Part shown: one piece after another, positions 6,103 through 6,309 of the stretch | Position numbering within the stretch: the first letter of the stretch is position 1 | Layout: every line of letters starts with the position of its first letter | Source: Clostridia bacterium | Lineage (GTDB): Bacteria > Bacillota > Clostridia > DUPQ01 | Length of the DNA: 6,309 bases | Reading direction: 5' to 3' | NCBI GenBank assembly: GCA_030592355.1 | Contig: JAUVJE010000142.1 | Location: 1-6,309 of the forward strand | The notes under the pieces: generated by a model | Told to the model about the DNA's origin: nothing | The model's database searches: none | What the model saw: the letters and a program-made list of their open reading frames with translations, nothing else | Made by a program: the position numbers and the translations under genes

Positions 6103-6217
6103 AGTCCGTTTTTTGCCAGATAAAATATCTCTTAACATCATAGAATTAATGGAGCCCATCCACATTGACTATTATCCATAGGAATGATAGGTTAAGCCAT
6201 TATAAAGGAGTTCTTAT

Positions 6218-6309
6218 ATGTGCGATAAAAACACGCAATCTTTCACCCATAATGATAAGAGAACTCACAATTGGGTTATCGTTTGCTATGGCAATATACT
6301 TAGAAGCCA
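6218..6309 (+). CDS. Start of an unidentified gene, cut by the window end
   Basis: ATG at 6218 is preceded by AAAGGAG (6204-6210) with ideal 7-nt spacing, and the frame stays open for 30 codons to the window edge. The visible part begins MCDKNTQSFTHNDKR and continues through a short hydrophobic patch (WVIVCYGNIL, residues 19-28). There is no clear signal peptide, because charged and polar residues come first. I do not recognise the family from so short a piece. A TTGACT at 6165-6170 could be a -35, but the best -10 at 17 bp (TAGGTT) is poor. It lies about 135 bp after the tRNA-tail fragment, so it may be the first gene on one side of an integration boundary. The ribosome binding site makes a real gene likely. 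Confidence 0.55.
   Translation, partial: MCDKNTQSFTHNDKRTHNWVIVCYGNILRS

Larger units (their letters stand above)
5740..6217. other. Gene-free stretch with remnants
   Basis: No ORF here has a convincing start. A 25-codon frame at 5828-5905 (MKKVGAEETINKYNEIPWL...) looks protein-like but has no ribosome binding site and may be a gene fragment. On the reverse strand an open stretch ending in KIHTRNEFLKDKGD (about 5775-5816) is followed by AAAGG and an ATG, resembling a decayed gene junction, but the next frame closes after seven codons. A weak 6-bp hairpin pairs 5805-5810 with 5823-5828. The tRNA-tail fragment and the 9-nt repeats in this stretch are listed separately. Confidence 0.4.

Noticed and set aside
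1..6309. CRISPR array, toxin-antitoxin pair, intact insertion sequence or defence operon.
   Set aside because: No regular repeat-spacer pattern, no transposase gene, no paired small genes and no recognisable defence domain were found on either strand.

Overview
The window is AT-rich and carries strong Shine-Dalgarno sites about 7 nt before each confident start, a lipobox lipoprotein, and a long-form adenosylcobalamin-dependent (class II) ribonucleotide reductase. Together these suggest a low-GC Bacillota genome, most likely a clostridial anaerobe. No gene fixes the genus, so this is inference.

Layout: 38-1009 (+) encodes a surface lipoprotein with seven BspA-type leucine-rich repeats of exactly 22 residues. 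Two hairpins follow it (1018-1039 and 1047-1103), then about 200 nt with no gene. At 1308-1361 there is a well-formed promoter overlaid by two NrdR-box-like sequences 31 bp apart. It drives nrdJ (1390-4302, +), a full-length class II ribonucleotide reductase with all the expected catalytic residues. A hairpin at 4350-4383 separates nrdJ from a convergent class I SAM-dependent methyltransferase (4429-4971, -) of unknown substrate. The stretch 4972-5421 holds a hairpin, a doubtful 54-codon reverse-strand ORF, a second copy of a 17-nt repeat also found before nrdJ, and a -10 box for a small membrane-anchored protein (5422-5739, +) that resembles the DUF4359 family. The stretch 5740-6217 has no convincing gene. 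It contains what looks like the 3' end of a tRNA gene (T-loop through CCA, 6060-6082) without the rest of the tRNA, between two copies of a 9-nt repeat. A gene with a strong ribosome binding site starts at 6218 and runs off the window.

The genes look like independent transcription units, not an operon. The best supported regulatory story is nrdJ under NrdR (dNTP/ATP-sensing repressor) control. The best hint of mobility is the tRNA-tail fragment near the right end, which could be an attachment-site remnant. I do not see a complete novel system (defence, toxin-antitoxin, CRISPR or biosynthetic cluster) in this window.
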